Assembly: GCA_963920765.1 (NCBI GenBank) | Contig: OY987252.1 | Coordinates: forward strand, 4,201,966 to 4,265,965 | Source: Ulota crispa | Lineage: Eukaryota > Streptophyta > Bryopsida > Orthotrichales > Orthotrichaceae | Length of the DNA: 64,000 bases | Direction of reading: 5' to 3' | Shown here: positions 1 through 12,588 of the stretch, in pieces | Numbering within the stretch: position 1 is the first letter of the stretch | How the letters are laid out: every line of letters begins with the position of its first letter | The notes under the pieces: model-generated | Told to the model about the DNA's origin: nothing | The model's database searches: none | What the model saw: the letters and a program-made list of their open reading frames with translations, nothing else | Made by a program: the position numbers and the translations under genes

Positions 1-593
1 CCCACATGCAAATATATACTAGAATACAAAAATGTGAAGTGAACTCCATTGCATTTGGGTTTAAATTTGTAAATACTCACACAAATAGCTAAATCAAAAT
101 CCACATATTCACTTTAGGGTTTAGGATATCCATAGGATTCAGGGTCGTCTTTTAATGTAAACTGTGTGTATGGTTTAGGGTCTGACTTATTTTACTTCCT
201 TTTCAACTTTCAAATAACAATGTAAACAATTACACCTCTCTTTGTAATCCTTAGTAAATGTCAAAAACACTTTGCTCTTTAGAATGCATTGTGAACCCAT
301 AATCTAGTACTCCATGACTAGGTTTTTTTCAAATTAGCACCTAGTAAATAAAATATTATAACAAGATCCATTGTCTTCACCTTAGAAGGTAGGATGACCT
401 TTTTCATTAATTTGCAATGTAATTAGGCTTCTAGATGTAGGAAATCTTGGGTTATTCTTTTGTGCCCTGCAGTTTGATTGAACATCCACTTATATTAACT
501 CTAGAGTTATCCAGTTGCACTTTGAATTTTGATGGTGAACCCTTTTAAAAGAACTATGTGATTATCATATTTAAAAGCCCTATCCATATATAA
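1..593. other. AT-rich stretch without a recognisable gene
   Basis: I see no coding signal, RNA gene or repeat with defined ends here. Short TTAGGG-like words occur, but only singly and not as a telomere-type array. Confidence 0.5.
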
Positions 594-910
594 GGGATGA
601 TTTCATGGATGCTCCTCTAGTTTTACTTTATTGCATACATATCAATGGTTTTTTGTTAACTGCACAAATTCCTTTGGGCCAAATTTTCTTGATGTTCTTT
701 TATTTTGCATGTCACTTCCATTCTTCTTTTGTGCGCACATTACTTTATTTTTGTTTCATTACCTTTCTTCAACATTGGTCATGAAGAAAGTACAAGCACA
801 TCAAATAGATGCCTAAAATGTATGATCCAAGGGTATTTGTGCAATTTTAGAAAAGGCAAGGACATCTAGGCAAATATCATAAACTTCTAGGGTATCCATG
901 AAATTTTCTA
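594..910. mobile_element. Diverged MULE-type MITE, same family as 9818-10129
   Basis: The ends are inverted copies of each other: GGGATGATTTCATGGAT on the left, and on the right CCATGAAATTTTCTA, whose reverse complement is TAGAAAATTTCATGG. Internal words such as the TTTTGTGCGCACA region and the 'aaaaggcaaggacatc' stretch also match the better preserved element at 9818-10129. The flanking 9-mers (585-593 and 911-919) agree at only about 6 of 9 positions, which suggests an old insertion. It has no coding capacity; the short open frame inside follows the palindromic sequence. Family assignment rests on the second copy. Confidence 0.7.
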
Positions 911-2046
911 TATAATTAACAACTAATAATCAAAGTCATTGTCCTTGTTTCAGCCTAGCCTACAATGCTTTCATGGTTTACAATACATATATCAATTAGA
1001 GTGAGATTACATTCCAAAAACAATCCCAAACCTAAAGAAATCCAATTGAAGTAGAAGGAGTACAACATGCCAAAGTTGAATATTTGCTATGATTAGACGA
1101 TTTACTTAGGGAAGAGATTGTGTGTGGGGTATAAGGTTTGGATTTGCTTACAAGTTTGGCCACAATTTAGGGCTTGGATTAAAAAATTGGATATGATTTA
1201 GGGCTTTAGGTTTTTAGACTTGAGAATAGCAGCCTCAAACTTTAGGATGCTCTCAATTACCTTTTCAAGTTTGAGAATAATATTGGAGACCTTTCTGAAT
1301 ATAGAATAATCCCTTCATTTAAAACATGTGTATACAATTTTTAGAGTCAATGATATTGTTGGTCACAAAGAATGGAAATGATTATTTATTATCTCAAAGA
1401 GGATACACTTCATTCTAATAGAGTCTATAATGAACTAGAAATCTTGTCATCATTTAAGAATTTTTTGATTTGATGACCTTCATTTCAATGATATGAATAG
1501 ATGTCAATTGCAATTTTAGCATTTTCATCCACCAACATTGATTTGCATTCATTGTAAAACATTTTATTCATCTATTGCAATGAATGAAAGATGTGAAATT
1601 CATATTGTCCCATTTTCTTACAAAATGCATTATCTCTATCTACAAAATTTTATGAATGTTTTGAGATGTAGATTACAAATTAAATGTTATGGACCTTGAA
1701 TATATTTTGTTCACTATTGAACGCTTCTTGCTCAATCCTCAAAGATTGTTGCTCAAGGCTAAATACTCAATGCTTATTGGTCATTGCTCACACTGTAGTG
1801 ACCTTGTTGCCCGCAATTGTATAAAGCAACATACTAGGTTTTTAATTTGTATTCACAATTCCAAAATCACAAACTGAATATGAAAATATTCCTCATCATC
1901 ACCTTCTAATAATATTCAAGTATAAAATATAAAATCCTCCAATCATTGATACTTGCCTAAAATTGCTATGTTGCAAAAATTGTAGTTTACTCTTTTGTGG
2001 GTAAACATACACAGATTTATTGAATTAAAAATGAATACCAAGAAAT

Positions 2047-2089
<43 letters not shown>

Positions 2090-4319
2090 GTATGCACTTG
2101 ATTGACATCAATTAGCTCTTTTTTTTACATTTTCCATAATACAAAAATATGACAAAAGTATGTGCATTATTTATATGTAAGAATTGTCCATTTACAATTG
2201 TTTTTATGCATTTTTGAAGAAGACACCACCATATTTGTTAATTTGGGAAGAAACCCCAAGTTTGGAAATAAACAAGGTGTAAGGTGATTACTTGAAACTG
2301 AGCTCTACGTTTAAGTAGCATTTTTTTGGTACACTTGCCCTTACTTGAGAGGATGAATTCGCAAGGAACAAAATTTCAATGGCTTAGACCAAATTTGATA
2401 CCTTCAAATCAGGCTTTTAAACCGTATCAAGAGAAACACTAGGTTTAAGGTGGAGTACAAATTGGGAACTCGAGTTCCCCAATACAATGAATATGGTGTT
2501 AGATAGAGTATTTGTCTAAAGAACTAAAATATAAACTAGTATCTAAACATTGTCCACCGATTTGACCCGTAAAAGCCCAAGCCTTGTTGTTTGTGAAAGC
2601 CATTGAATACTACCACTTTTGGAAAAATGAGTAAAAAAGTAAGAGAAAAAGAGTTTTTTTTTTAAAATCGAACCATGAGATCTTGCCCTATACTATGGAA
2701 GGTACTTGTAGGAAACAAATTAGCTCATTATAGATGTAGAGGAGTGACATATTGACATCTAAAGTGATTTCTTTATTTATTTATTATGCTACCCAAAATT
2801 TTCAAAACCCTTTGACTGCTCCCATACCAAGAAAATTGCTCTACACAAAATTGAGGTTAATTTTTTTCATGCAGAAGACCAAGTTAGGTAACTATGGGAG
2901 AATTTTGAAATGAATTGGAGGAGTAAATCATATGTTTGTAAAATCTTGTAGTGCTGTAAGGCCATGAAATTTGCATATACAAAAGGCAAAATAGAAGGAT
3001 TTATGTAAATTGAGAAATCTCAATTATTTTGACTCAAATAGTAAAAATCAAGGAATCATAGTCTACTACAACTTTAGTCTACTACAACTTAGAAAAAGAA
3101 AAAGTCAAAAAACAAATTCAGAAAGAGCTCAAAAAAGTGAAGCACCAAGTTTTACAAGTAGCAAAAGCAATGGAGGTTTGGGATTCCCATACATACCTGC
3201 AAAGTAAAACTTCTCATAACTTTCATTACATTAATCAAAATTGATTAATTTAAAACTTTCCACATATATATAAATTGAAAGAACCAATTTCAAAATTTTA
3301 TTCTTAAAAAATGCAGAATTTAAAAAAGTATTTATACTACTTGATATCTCCCAATTTCCAAAAACTCATGCATAACTTTTTCCATAGATGTCAAAATGAA
3401 GCAAAAATTATATGCCCACACAGTTCTATGTATTCCCCATCTTCTTAAAAGTTCTTGAAAATCACACAAAGTAGTTTAGCTGTAATTACATGCCTAAAAT
3501 TCCACTTGGCCCCCAAGGGGCCACTTGGACCTTTAGGGGTTAAATAAAAGTTGCAAAAAAACTGCAATAAGTATTTTGAGAAATGGACCATTACATTTCT
3601 TGAAAATGTATTGTAATTCTATTTTGTAAACTAAAAAAATGGCACATGTGTCCTGCACTTTTATAAGATCCAATTCTAAATTCAAATTATAGTGTCATTA
3701 TTTCTTTCATCATGTTTGCAATGTTGCATTAATATGTTGTCCATGTTGAATTATAACTATAATAGAGATGGGGACACAAAGATCCATTCCTCAATCACAC
3801 TTCTTCCACACCATCCATAGTTCACTAAATTTAAATTTTAAAATTACATATGTTGAAAACTCTAATAATAGGATGAGAATGTATTAGTTTTTGACTGTTG
3901 GTGGACTTATAATGATTTTAAAAGCATTTTAATCATAATTTGATGCTTTTTCTAAATGATTTATTATTTACACTTCTTCTAATTTGATTTGTGTCAAATT
4001 TTAGTGCATTGTATCCCTCTTTCTATCTACAAGAGGCTTGCATGAGTTGAGGTAATTTCGAGCTCTAAAAAGTATTTAAAAGCTAAAAAAGTTGTTGGTG
4101 GAAGAATAAAAGTTGATGAATATAGCATATTTGATAGAGCAAAATTGCACTTGACATAGGTTAAATGCATGGAGTTGGAATACTCTACTTTTCAAAGTTT
4201 GATGCATGTTTTCCCCCTTTATAGGCTTTCAAAATATGTAATTGGTTTTAGATTTGGTGAAAATTTGATTACATGGAAAGGGTTTGAGTGGGGAATGGAT
4301 CTTTTTGGCCACATCTCTA
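911..4319. other. Long AT-rich region without a recognised gene
   Basis: Apart from the TA microsatellite at about 2050-2082 I see nothing that looks coding. The open frames are short, lack splice context and are rich in codons expected from AT-rich noise. A 17-bp word is duplicated at about 3060-3092. Nothing else with definable ends was seen. Confidence 0.45.
2050..2082. repeat. (TA)n microsatellite
   Basis: An uninterrupted run of alternating T and A sits between a CACACA stretch and a short TATGTATATGTATG tail. It is a simple sequence repeat with no sign of function. Confidence 0.9.
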
Positions 4320-5735
4320 TAACCAATTAACTATAATACTGGTTGATAACTAGAAGTTTGTTATGCTACACATTCACCACTAGAGTTTATTATGATATTC
4401 ATATGTCTAATAGAATGCACAACATAATTTTTAGTAAGTTCTCAAATTGCACCTATGTGATAATGTCATAAACATTGGATAAGTGACATTACATCTAGGG
4501 AAAAACGTGAAATTACAAAGGTTGTCAGACATTTTGGTAGTATGACTAGCAATTGGTGCTTGGTACACAACTCATTTATCTTTAGATCAAATTATTGCAT
4601 TTGAAAAAACTCCTTAAAATTTTGAATTGTTGTGGAATCCAAAATTGAGTCAATGTAATAAATGTAAAAAATTATGTAATAATAGCAAAATAATAGTGAA
4701 ATCATGAAGTCTAAAACTTCCAAAAGTCACAAAATCTTAAACAGCAGTGACAAATGAAACAAAGAGCAGAAAATTATTACAAACCTCTTTCATGTCACCC
4801 TATTTATTTATCACCTCAGCTTGAATTGATACATCCTTGTTTTCTATAATATCACAAGGTCCTTGTAATTCTAGTAGTAGGATTACATGGAGATTACGTA
4901 TGTGACATTCTAGAGGGTTATTTATGATGTTACAAAAGTCCATGTGATTTTAGTAAAAGGATGTCACGCAAATTGAATATGTGATATGACAGTTTAGGGT
5001 GGTATTACAAGGGTCCTTATGATTTAGTAGTATGACCATCGATGTGTGTTTGATATGTTGGGCATTCACCATTAGATCAAAAATATAGATTTCAAAGACT
5101 CGTGGAACATTTGAATTGATGTAGAATCCAAAATAATTTAATTGTAGCACTTGTTTGGAATCACATAGTAATACCAATAGTAATCTAAAATAATGACAAT
5201 CCAAAAATCTCCAAAATCACTAAATTTGAAAAAGCAAAAGTTTGAAGCAAATTGAAAAAATACAATTGCAACCTCTTCAATATCACCATATGAAACCATT
5301 GTAATATCACCTCAACTAATAATTGTCTCTTTGTTTTCTATTGTATCATAGAGACTAATAATGTGATATTGCAGGATTGACTGTGATTTTAGTAGTATGC
5401 CTACTGATTGGCGCTTGCTACGTTACTCATTTGAGTTTTTCTGGGAAATTATACATTTGATGAAACGCACAATAAACATTTGAATAAGTTTTCAAATTAT
5501 AATATGTGATAATGTCACAAAGATTGAATATACAACATTACAAAGGTCCACATGTGATATTACATAGATCATTTTGATTATAGTAGTAAGATGTTTTGAA
5601 GATTTGATTTGCAATAGTAATTAGGGAGTGGAAGATGTCATATTACTGTGGTCATTATGGTTTCAGTAGTATGTCTAGTAGTAGGCGCTTACAGTACTAT
5701 GCATTCATCTTTAGATCAAATTTCAAACATTCAAA
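4320..5735. repeat. Degenerate tandem repeat, unit of several hundred bp
   Basis: A recurring block can be followed several times. It contains 'AGTAGTATG' followed by a short spacer and a GGYGCTTG-like word (near 4531, 5027, 5391 and 5659), then 'CATTCA...TTAGATCAAAT', then a 'GTGATAATGTCA' stretch. Spacing is uneven, about 270-500 bp, and copies differ by many substitutions and indels. A further half copy lies at about 7245-7380. It looks like an old satellite-type or dispersed repeat array; no gene is seen. Confidence 0.6.
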
Positions 5736-5952
5736 AACATTTTTGCTAATTGCGTTGTTATAAATCCCATAATCACTTCACAATAACAAATGTTTCAAAT
5801 CAATTGGCAATAATAATAAAAATATGGAATAGTGAAATTCCAAAACTCTCCAAAAATGAATAATGAGTTGTTTCATAGTGCAAAGGAGAAGATGTGATAA
5901 GGTAGCATAACCCATAATTGTCAAATTAAGGGTTGGACATGATGATTATTAC

Positions 5953-6338
5953 TGTATGTTTGTAGCAAATTTGGCACAATCTGCCAAATAATTCATTTTC
6001 TCAAAAAATCTGATTTGGCACCTACTTTTACAATTAAATTAAGATTTGGCATTTAAAAAAAAATTTGATAGTCAATCAATCTTTTTAAATAGAATCAAGC
6101 ATTTTGCAAAGAATCTTTGACTTTCCAAAATGTACCCTTGGTATAAAGTTTGCAATAGATTGAGTATTCTTGAAATTAGCTTAAAATATCCAAAAATATC
6201 TAAGCTTAATGACTTTTATGATGTCACAATTCAAATTTTAGATTTGTTTAATATTGGGCATTTTTGGAGAATAATATAAAAAATAATTTGGCAAAATTTG
6301 GGAGAATTATTTTATGCCAAATCTGTTATGAACATACA
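5953..6338. mobile_element. Non-autonomous TIR element (MITE), about 385 bp
   Basis: The two ends match as inverted repeats: TGTATGTTTGTAGCAAATTT on the left, and on the right the complement of TGTATGTTCATAACAGATTT, continuing into TGGCA on both sides (about 20 of 24 positions). The related sequence at 13.3 kb lacks the whole block, which supports insertion. I could not settle the target-site duplication, so the superfamily is open. No coding capacity. Confidence 0.65.
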
Positions 6339-6556
6339 ATAATAAACATTAAACAAATAATAGGATCCTATTAGCAAGAGAAAAATGATAAGTTTGGACT
6401 TTTGAATATGTTATTTAGATTACTTGAAAATAAGTTTTGAATTTTTAAACAGTCGACTACTATTGCACCTAACAACAACTCTAAAGTTTCATGTTCACAT
6501 GTTGTACATTCTTGCAATTACATCTATTCATTTCCACATGTTTTTCAAGATTTAAC

Positions 6557-7191
6557 CCCAAAGCGTCATTGGAGATAGAAATTGTCCTTGACCTATTTCT
6601 GAGGTTAAATTAAACCTAACCAAATTACTATTTTTAGTAAATTATATTTTTGAAAAGTTCATTATGAAGTTTAGTTTTAGCTTCAACAATTTGATTTTGC
6701 AAATGATTAATTGTGATTTTTCTATTCAAGATTTTGTACACAAGTGTTCATTGCAATCTTGACTTTAAGTAATGTTGAGGGCTCTTAGCAATGAGCCTCA
6801 AATACACTAGATCTTTGAGAAAAATTCACATTAGAAGATCATTTAAAAAAATTGTAGAGTAGGTTAGAGAAGTTATAAATTGGTTGGGATTATACATGTT
6901 AGGCTCTTTAACCTCATTTTTTGGTGACCAACTTTTTTGAATTGACATGTGAAAAGAAGATTGAAAGACTTCAAATCACTTCCACAGTTTTAACATGCTC
7001 ATGATCAAACATTATAATCTTTCAATTTATAAAAGATATTGTTGTGTATTCTTTTCTAACGTGATCTCTAACATGTCTAGTTTGATTTTATACGGTTACA
7101 ATTCAAAAAGAATTAATACAACTTATGAAAATATTGGCTTTTAATTCAAATTAGAGAAAATTCCTAGAAGCCCTAAAAATGCAATGTCACT
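6557..7191. mobile_element. TTAA-flanked TIR element, family member 1
   Basis: The block starts TTAA-CCCCAAAG and ends CACTTTTGGA-TTAA. It matches the element at 50041-50697 over its whole length, including the internal words 'CAAGATTTTGT', 'GAGGGCTCTT' and 'GATCAAACATTATAATC'. The empty counterpart at about 13535 reads CAAGATTTTCAAAGGTGACGG, where this copy has CAAGAT-TTAA-element-TTAA-AGGTGATGG. The TTAA target is like piggyBac-type insertion, but I see no transposase, so the class is not proven. Confidence 0.7.
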
Positions 7192-7409
7192 TTTGGATTA
7201 AAGGTGATGGTTATGGGTACAGTGATGGTTATGGATGTCGATATCGTATTATAGGTGATTATGATTTTAGTAGTATGCTGTAATGGTGATTGGACATCTG
7301 ACATAAGAGAGGGACATATGTGATATCGCACTAAGAGGTTGTTGTCAATTTATTACTAGTATGCTTCAGTTAGTAAGCTTAATATGATTGCCGTAGTAAG
7401 GTTACCGTG

Positions 7410-8460
7410 CAGCTTCTTCCTTGCTCTCTTAAACTTTAAGTTAGCAGCTCTCTCTCACTGAAGTGACTGTGAACAGTAATAGAGATTTTTTTTCTTTCCT
7501 CCGCAGATGTTGCTTTAAGCTTATCCCGCCGCCTGCTCTGCTTCTGAATTCTGCTGGTTTTTGCCAAGTCGCCGCGGGAGTGCATATCCGCCGCCGTTGA
7601 GCAAACTCATCGAGTGATTTCTACTTGCTTATGCTGGAGATTGCAGCTCCACCCTTTTGGACGACGTTGAGAAAGCTCACCAAGTTGATATATGCTCATT
7701 TTTGCTGGAGTTGCCACGGCTATGCAGTTCTTCTCTTTTGGCCACCATTGAGTGCGAGAACGTGCGTAGGTGGTGGCTGCGGGATCAGTAAGGTTGGAAC
7801 GCATGGGAATGAATTTAGTATTGTGATAGCAATACTACTGATGCAATGACGGGGCTTCTCTCCTCCTTTTTCGTCCTAGTATAGATGTTTCTTACTTACT
7901 GTGAATATTAAGAGGGTGGGTTTTTGTTCCTTTCCTCATGTGCTATTGCTTTGTTTCAAGCGCTTGCTCTACTATTGATTTCTAGCAGGCTTGTGCTCCA
8001 CTGTTGCTTTCTCCCATGCGCGTGCACAACAATTTGCTTTAGTTTTTGTTATTGCCCAAGAAGGTCTAGAAACATGTCTTCAGAAAATCTGGAGCATGGA
8101 TCACAGCAGTGTAAGGATTTTCCTTCCACTTGTATACCTGGCCGTGCTAATGCGACCTCAATTCCTATTGCACCAAGTTTTGTGCCTAGCTAAGCTACCA
8201 CTGCACCTGCAACCCCTACAGTTGTGAATCCTGGACCTTCTAGAATGTCACAACTTCAAAACCTAGGTGAACTTCCATTTCTATCTTTTGAATTGAAGCT
8301 TTTGAATACTTTGTAGATTTACAAATATATGTTTAGCCCCACCCCTTTCTGCTTCCATTGTGGCGGCGGAAGAAAAACCAAGTGTAGGAAGAACCAGGCA
8401 GAGGAAGACCTAGGCGGATGACAAACCAAGCAAAGGAGGAACCAGGTCATAGTGCTTCCC
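7410..8460 (+). other. GC-richer block, possible promoter/first exons of a decayed gene
   Basis: Base composition rises sharply compared with the flanks. A pyrimidine-rich tract with a CTTTCCTCCGCAG acceptor-like site lies at about 7495-7506. A stretch starting with ATG at about 8073 reads a Pro/Ala/Thr-rich, low-complexity sequence interrupted by a stop. Downstream exon-like pieces at 9.6, 10.2, 11.0 and 11.6 kb are on the same strand, so this may be the 5' part of the same decayed gene. Function unknown; linkage to the downstream pieces is inference. Confidence 0.3.
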
Positions 8461-9629
8461 GTCTTTCACGTCCTCTTCAAATTAGATTAAATTTCTTCTT
8501 GATACTAATAGTAATTTTTTGAATTGTTTTGCTCTTTTTAGTGTACATTTATCATGTTAAAGAACTTGCTTTACCTAACTATGTTAGGATTTCATGTTTT
8601 GAAGGTTTAAGTGTGTCTTGGCTGTTGAGCTTCATTGATTTTAAGGTTTTTGATTTGTTAGAGATGAAAGTACTTAGTTGCATATAATGCCTTGAAATTA
8701 TGAAGGTTTATAGAGAAGATATAAGAACTCTTTGGGTTATTGTCCATTCATTTTTTAAGGTTTTATTCAAATGTAGTCATTCATCTATTGCAAATCAACA
8801 AAATTAGCAAAATTGTGAACCAATCTTTGCCTTATTGCATGGTATTATATCTTTACTATGGTCTCTTCAAAATTGGTTAAATATGGCTTATAGTTGTGAC
8901 TACCAGCCTTGTCAGCCGTGACTGTCACTATTGGTTCCCAAAAACTTCTAGTTACTATGTAGCCAAACCATAATGGAAGAACACTAATGACTCAAGTAAC
9001 TAGATTTTGCAGAAATTTGAAGATTAAATTTTCTTGATTTGGTTTTAACTCCCTGTCAAAACTTATTTTGCAATATCTTTGTAGGCTTGTTATAGACTTT
9101 ATATTTTGATTTTGTGCAACAACCCATGAGCAAAGTAACTCATATGCATTCTTCAATAAATAGATGGCAATTGAAGACCTAATTGGCAACAGGTGCAAGT
9201 GCTGTGAAGGGAAGATTTCAAGCTTTTAAGCAAGTAAAATCTCAATGGTTTTAGCTTTTACTAACGCCTTTGGCTGTTGTAAAGTGCTTTACAATATCAA
9301 CTAACAATTCTTGATTTTTGGTTATCCAGAGCATATGTTAGGAGCTTGCTTGAGCATTAAGAAACCCTACGCAAGTAATTGCTAGCATCAGCTCAAGCCA
9401 GTCAAAAGATGAGGTACTGACTCTCACAAGATTGATACCAGTCTTACCTGTCTTTGTTTTGTGTCATAGTCATGGTTAATGAACTCCAAAAGTTCATGCT
9501 CTATAGTAATGCAGAAGGCAAAGCTCTATGAGTAGCAGAATTTTGTTCATAGTAATTAAGCTTGAAGATTCCATTTATTAAGAGAGACTTGTTTCATTAT
9601 GTCTCACTTTCTTTGCATGCAATTCTTGG

Positions 9630-12000
9630 TTTGATGGATAGTGGTGGTGCATTAAAGGCTACACCTGATGTCACAAACAAAGAGGTACATTCATTTACTT
9701 TTAGAAACAATAAATTCTACATTTAAACTTGATTGGCATATAGTTGACGGGTCCATAATCAAACTGCTGTCATCATTGTTTCACTACTTCCATGCCAAGA
9801 ATTATATATTTTATTTAGGTAAAATTTCATGGATACCCCTAAAGTTTGTAATATTTTCATAAATACCCCTGCTTTTTCAGAAATAACACAAATACCCTTG
9901 ACCAAAAAATTTAGGTGTTTGTTTTGTTATGCATGTCATTTCCTTCTCCCTTTGTGCACACGCTACTTCTTTCTTGTTATGCGTGCACACAAAAGAAGAA
10001 GGGAAATGGCATGCACAACAAAACAAACACCTAAATTTTAGGGTCTGGTAGGGTACTTGTGATATTTTTGAAAAGCAAGGGTATCTATGAGAATATTGCA
10101 AACTTCAGGGTTATCCATGAAATTTTCCCTTTTATTTAGGAGGAATACTTATTGCTTTTCTTGTCTTTTGCAGACCTGTATGTTGAATGTTGAGGTGGTT
10201 GATGATTCTGAATTCTATCAATAGCTCCTAGTTGAATGCTTGCGGCCCTTTGAATCTGGGTGGACTTGGTAAGTGATTTTAACCTTTAAATCTATAGTCA
10301 TTGCTAATATTTTTCCCAAAGTCCCAAATTGATTAATTTTACATCCTTTGTTTGTGACGGTTTGGATTTCATGGATGATTGTCAACCATACGTTCTGAGG
10401 TCCAGGTAACATTAGTATTGGAATATTTGAAGCCTTGCATGGATCTATTGATCTAGTCAAGGTTATTTTAGGTGTATTGGGTGTCACATGATCAAACTTT
10501 TTGAAGCTTTAAATTAGTTCTATGTGTTAAGAATCAATTGTTCTAACATGCCTACACTTTTATGTGAGGTGAATATTTACAAGTATTAATCTTGATAGGA
10601 CTGGTGGCCATTTTTTTTTTTGCCTTGAGTTGAGAGGATTAGAGGGCTATATGTACATACTTTTGTCCCACTCTAGCTTATTGCATCATTAAAATAATAA
10701 GCCAATGCTATGGCTCATTTTCTTTTTGCTTGCATTGATGATTTTTAGATTGGACATGTGGTAGCAGAGCATGTTACAAAGAAGCTTACTCAATTGGCAT
10801 AGGATCTTTAATGTTTTTAACTCCAAGTTTATTGTTGTGTTGTTCTTTTATTGCAAGTTTATAGAGGAAAATGAAGGGGTGGCGGCTGCATGTGAATGAC
10901 AATGACAAATGTTTGTGAAGTTTTTGTTAATTTTGAAAATCTTTGTAACTATCTATATATTCTAATATTTGATTTGTTTTTCAAGAGATAGTGTGTTAAA
11001 CACTTATCAATGCATGGTACGTACATTGGAGGCACAAAATCATCATTTGACGGAACACAAAGCTGTGTTGACGGCTTTAGTGTCAATGAATATGTGGAAT
11101 GAGCCAAAGCCCAAGGTTGCTACGTGGGAATCAATAAAAACGCACATGGGGGCAATGGTCAAGCGCCTCATGTTGGGATTAGATCTCAAAAAGAATAGGC
11201 CCTTTCCTAAAGAAGAACACATTAAAGAAGCAATTTTTAAGGCTTTTAACACTTCTCCAGCTAATAGCATCACTTGAAAGGTGTTCGAGAGAGTTTGGGT
11301 TGAAACATTGAAGAAAAATGTGAATAAGGTTTTCACCAATAGACGTGGGAGGTTTCTTCAATTGCCAGACATGAATTATGGCACAACTTGGGAGTCCCAA
11401 AACCGCAACAAGGAACAGCAGAGCAAATTGCAGAATGGAAGGCAGAACTAGTTCCATTAGCCAAAGGTATGGTTTAGTTAAATTATTACTAAATGTTTAA
11501 GTTTTTCTTTGGTGCATATTGATTTGTCACATGCATTTTATTTTGTGTAATTATCTTTTGTAAAATAAATTTACCTCACTATGTCATGTTGTCAATAATC
11601 ATTGATGTGTTTGTTAACTTTTTTGGGCATTGTAGGCAATAACCTGCAATGGAGCAAAGATGATCCTTTTGGTGTTGACGCTTTATATAAAACTATAGCG
11701 TTTGTTAAATTTGGACCACGGTATTCAGAAGATAAACCACTTCGACTGACTGCAAAGCAGTTGGCATGGTTTACACATGTTCTGCACTTAGCTGTAGATG
11801 GTGACCAAAACATGAAAGAAAGTGAAATGAGGTTTCACAGACAAGAAATCAAATGTTTGAAGAAGTTCATCCTAGAAAGTTGACATTTGTTGAAGAAAAT
11901 AGAGATAGTTGTTGTTGAAGACCAAGACAGAGAGCTAGAATTTTTGGGCAATGACTTAGAAGATGACTGCTGACTTTGTGTGGATTGTTGTGTTTTTTGA
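9630..12000 (+). pseudogene. Decayed multi-exon gene of unknown function
   Basis: Exon-like pieces on the plus strand have fitting splice signals. One at about 9632-9686 (MDSGGALKATPDV, then GTAC) is followed by one at 10174-10269 with a TTTTGCAG acceptor and a GTAAGT donor but one internal stop. Next come a piece from about 10986 (after TTTTTCAAG) to 11457 and one from 11636 (after CATTGTAG) to about 11972. The 11.0-kb piece is basic and helical (KKNRPFPKEEHIKEAIFKAF), and the 11.6-kb piece contains KFGPRYSEDKPLRLTAKQL. In-frame stops within exons argue against a working gene. The MITE at 9818-10129 lies in an intron-like gap. I do not recognise the family; it may be transposon-derived. Confidence 0.4.
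9818..10129. mobile_element. Mutator-type MITE with perfect 9-bp target duplication
   Basis: The element is almost one long palindrome. It begins GGTAAAATTTCATGGATACC and ends with the complement of GGGAAAATTTCATGGATAAC, and the two arms pair over about 145 bp each, including TTTAGGTGTTTGTTTTGTT and TTTTGTGTGCAC-like words. It is flanked on both sides by TTTTATTTA (9809-9817 and 10130-10138). A 9-bp duplication with long TIRs is the Mutator signature. No coding capacity. A diverged relative lies at 594-910. Confidence 0.88.
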
Positions 12001-12588
12001 TGTTTTTTTCTCTCATGTACATAAATGTGAAACTGATTTTTTTTGACATGTCCATTATTGTGTGATTCAATTATTAATCACAGTGTAACAATGATGTATG
12101 TGGTAGCAATAAATAACCTTGATGTATGTGATGATGGCCATGGATATTTTTCCAAGGGTAGGTAAACTTTTTTCCACTATTTTTTGGTTTCATATTCACG
12201 TCTTTGTGACCCCTCTTTGACTCAATTAGTCAAAGGCATGTATCAATGCCTACCTAGAAGTGCATTAGGAAGATTTTGATAACCAATATACATGAGATAA
12301 TGCATATTGTGTTTTTTTGCAGCTCTTGGGTGGGTAAGAATGATGAGCTTGGACTAGTTCACTTTGGTGTAACTAGTAAATCCAATTTTACAAGTACTCC
12401 ATTTTCTTTAACCATCCATGTTTATTCTTGGAGTGCTGGGCCTTGTTATCATAAATTCCACCTAAGGTACGTGCATTTATATCCCTAATACATTGTAAAT
12501 TACTTTTTGTAAACTTAGGTGATTGAATGATTTGGTTATGTGGTATGCTTTGATGAGGATTTTGGAGCTTCAAAGTGGTTAAAAAAGG

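Larger units (their letters stand above)
5895..7245. repeat. Dispersed repeat (copy 1) carrying two nested TIR elements
   Basis: Three pieces, about 5920-5952, 6339-6556 and 7192-7245, align in order with one continuous repeat at about 13280-13590. The two gaps in the alignment are the elements at 5953-6338 and about 6557-7191. The copy at 13.3 kb is therefore a related empty site for both insertions. Confidence 0.75.

Noticed and set aside
2943-2953. TCTTGTAGTG as a possible CACTA right end
   Set aside because: It has no matching left end upstream, no subterminal motif cluster and no 3-bp flanking repeat.
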